Assembly (NCBI GenBank): GCA_947498935.1
Contig: CANMMM010000016.1
Span: forward strand, 61,611-125,610
DNA: 64,000 nucleotides
Origin: an uncultured Aquimarina sp.
Lineage (GTDB): Bacteria; Bacteroidota; Bacteroidia; Flavobacteriales; Flavobacteriaceae
Direction of reading: 5' to 3'
Shown: piece by piece, positions 63,389 through 64,000 of the stretch
Numbering within the stretch: position 1 is the stretch's first letter
How the letters are laid out: every line of letters begins with the position of its first letter
Notes under the pieces: generated by a model
Told to the model about the DNA's origin: nothing
The model's database searches: none
What the model saw: the letters and a program-made list of their open reading frames with translations, nothing else
Program-made: the position numbers and the translations under genes

Positions 63389-63484
63389 AAGGAAATGGTT
63401 TTTAAAAGAAAAATAAGTCACAATTTCTGTAACTGCTTTCTTTTTACTCATTGTTGTGTCATCTAAGTCTATGTGTGCTAATTT

Positions 63485-63898
63485 TCATTTTTTTTGTTTA
63501 ATGCTAAATACAATATATCCAAAAATGCTATAAAAAATCAATAGAATGGGGGTTAAGTAAAAGGATAAAACTTTAGTAATTTGCCGACTTCTAGTTTCAC
63601 CTTGATAAATATCCCAAGAGAATAGTTTTAGTAAATTATGAATTATTTTTTTCTCAAAAAAAGTAGTGTCTACAAATAGAATGACTACTAATGTTACTAT
63701 AGGCATAATAGAAACAAATAAGACATAATGTAGTGGAACACTGATTTGTTTTATTAGCAGAAATGATAAAACAAATAAAATGATAAAAGAACTGATTAGG
63801 GCTATATCTTCTCGTAATGAAAACAATTCAGAAAAGAACAATAAAAAATACAGCGTAAACAGTAGGCTACAGAATATTTCTTTTATTTTATTTCCCAA
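63485..63898 (-). CDS. Small polytopic membrane protein
   Basis: A 137-residue protein with four predicted membrane helices (IFCSLLFTLYFLLFFSELF, ISSFIILFVLSFLLI, VLFVSIMPIVTLVVILFV and VLSFYLTPILLIFYSIFGYIVF). The short hydrophilic loop between helices 3 and 4 contains IHNLLKLFSWDIYQGETRSRQI. No family recognised. It is the last gene in the window. Confidence 0.6.
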   Translation of the reverse strand: MGNKIKEIFCSLLFTLYFLLFFSELFSLREDIALISSFIILFVLSFLLIKQISVPLHYVLFVSIMPIVTLVVILFVDTTFFEKKIIHNLLKLFSWDIYQGETRSRQITKVLSFYLTPILLIFYSIFGYIVFSIKQKK

Positions 63899-64000
63899 AA
63901 TAGAACTTTTTTAAACATATTTATAATCCTACTTTGTCATCTTAGAAAAAGAGGGCAAAATATTTTGATGAATGATAGTAAACACCTTATTTTGCCCATA

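Noticed and set aside
1-64000. tRNA, rRNA, CRISPR array, prophage or transposase genes
   Set aside because: Looked for cloverleaf-like runs, regularly spaced direct repeats, and integrase or transposase motifs among the ORFs; none seen. A tRNAscan or CRISPR-finder run would be decisive.

Overview
The window reads as a chromosomal segment of a low-GC marine-type member of the Flavobacteriaceae (Bacteroidota). The evidence is the AT-rich DNA, promoters of the TAnnTTTG type, the near absence of Shine-Dalgarno sites, fused LpxC/FabZ and fused HisB and HisIE enzymes, a PorX response regulator, PorP/SprF and gliding-type C-terminal domains of the type IX secretion system (T9SS), and lineage families such as DUF4494. 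It is mostly core genome. I found no rRNA, tRNA, CRISPR array, prophage or transposase.

Layout. 1-3.6 kb: end of a metallo-beta-lactamase-fold hydrolase, menC, a CAAX-type membrane protease, an EamA permease and a small convergent gene. 3.6-7.6 kb: a sparse region with an AraC-type regulator fused to degenerate histidine-kinase and receiver domains, plus an orphan gene. 7.6-14.9 kb: glycogen genes glgA-glgC-glgB and a GH31 alpha-glucosidase. 15-20 kb: M48 lipoprotein protease, UMF1-type MFS transporter, VOC protein, a beta-barrel protein, and a sulfurtransferase operon. 20.5-22 kb: porX. 22.2-29.4 kb: HD hydrolase, lipid A genes lpxD-lpxC/fabZ-lpxA, efp, a second lpxD-like gene and sucD. 29.8-39.5 kb: M16 protease, fabG, a vWA membrane protein, a prohibitin-like protein, a lipoprotein, and an OmpA/helix-hairpin-helix pair. 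39.6-47.3 kb: the complete histidine operon hisG-D-C-B-H-A-F-IE, preceded by a His-rich leader peptide and attenuator. 47.8-53.6 kb: a T9SS type-B secreted protein with its PorP/SprF and OmpA partners. 53.6-64 kb: astacin lipoprotease, rpsA, a betagamma-crystallin-like lipoprotein, pyrR-pyrB, an orphan gene, a thioredoxin-like protein, rnz, pdxH, DUF4494 and a small membrane protein.

Three non-coding systems stand out. (1) The his operon leader encodes an 18-residue peptide with four consecutive His codons, a perfect 12-bp terminator hairpin, and an 8-bp alternative pairing lying inside the peptide gene, which is the complete logic of transcription attenuation. (2) Seven copies of an ~88-bp element bounded by GCGTTAGGGATAG and AACGCC lie between genes. 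They come in two core variants, and one variant shows compensatory base changes in an internal stem. (3) Four copies of a 160-162 bp element with terminal inverted repeats (GAACTCATCTTG) behave like a miniature inverted-repeat transposable element; two of them lie between a stop codon and the terminator downstream of it. Positions were counted by eye and may be off by one or two bases for non-coding features.
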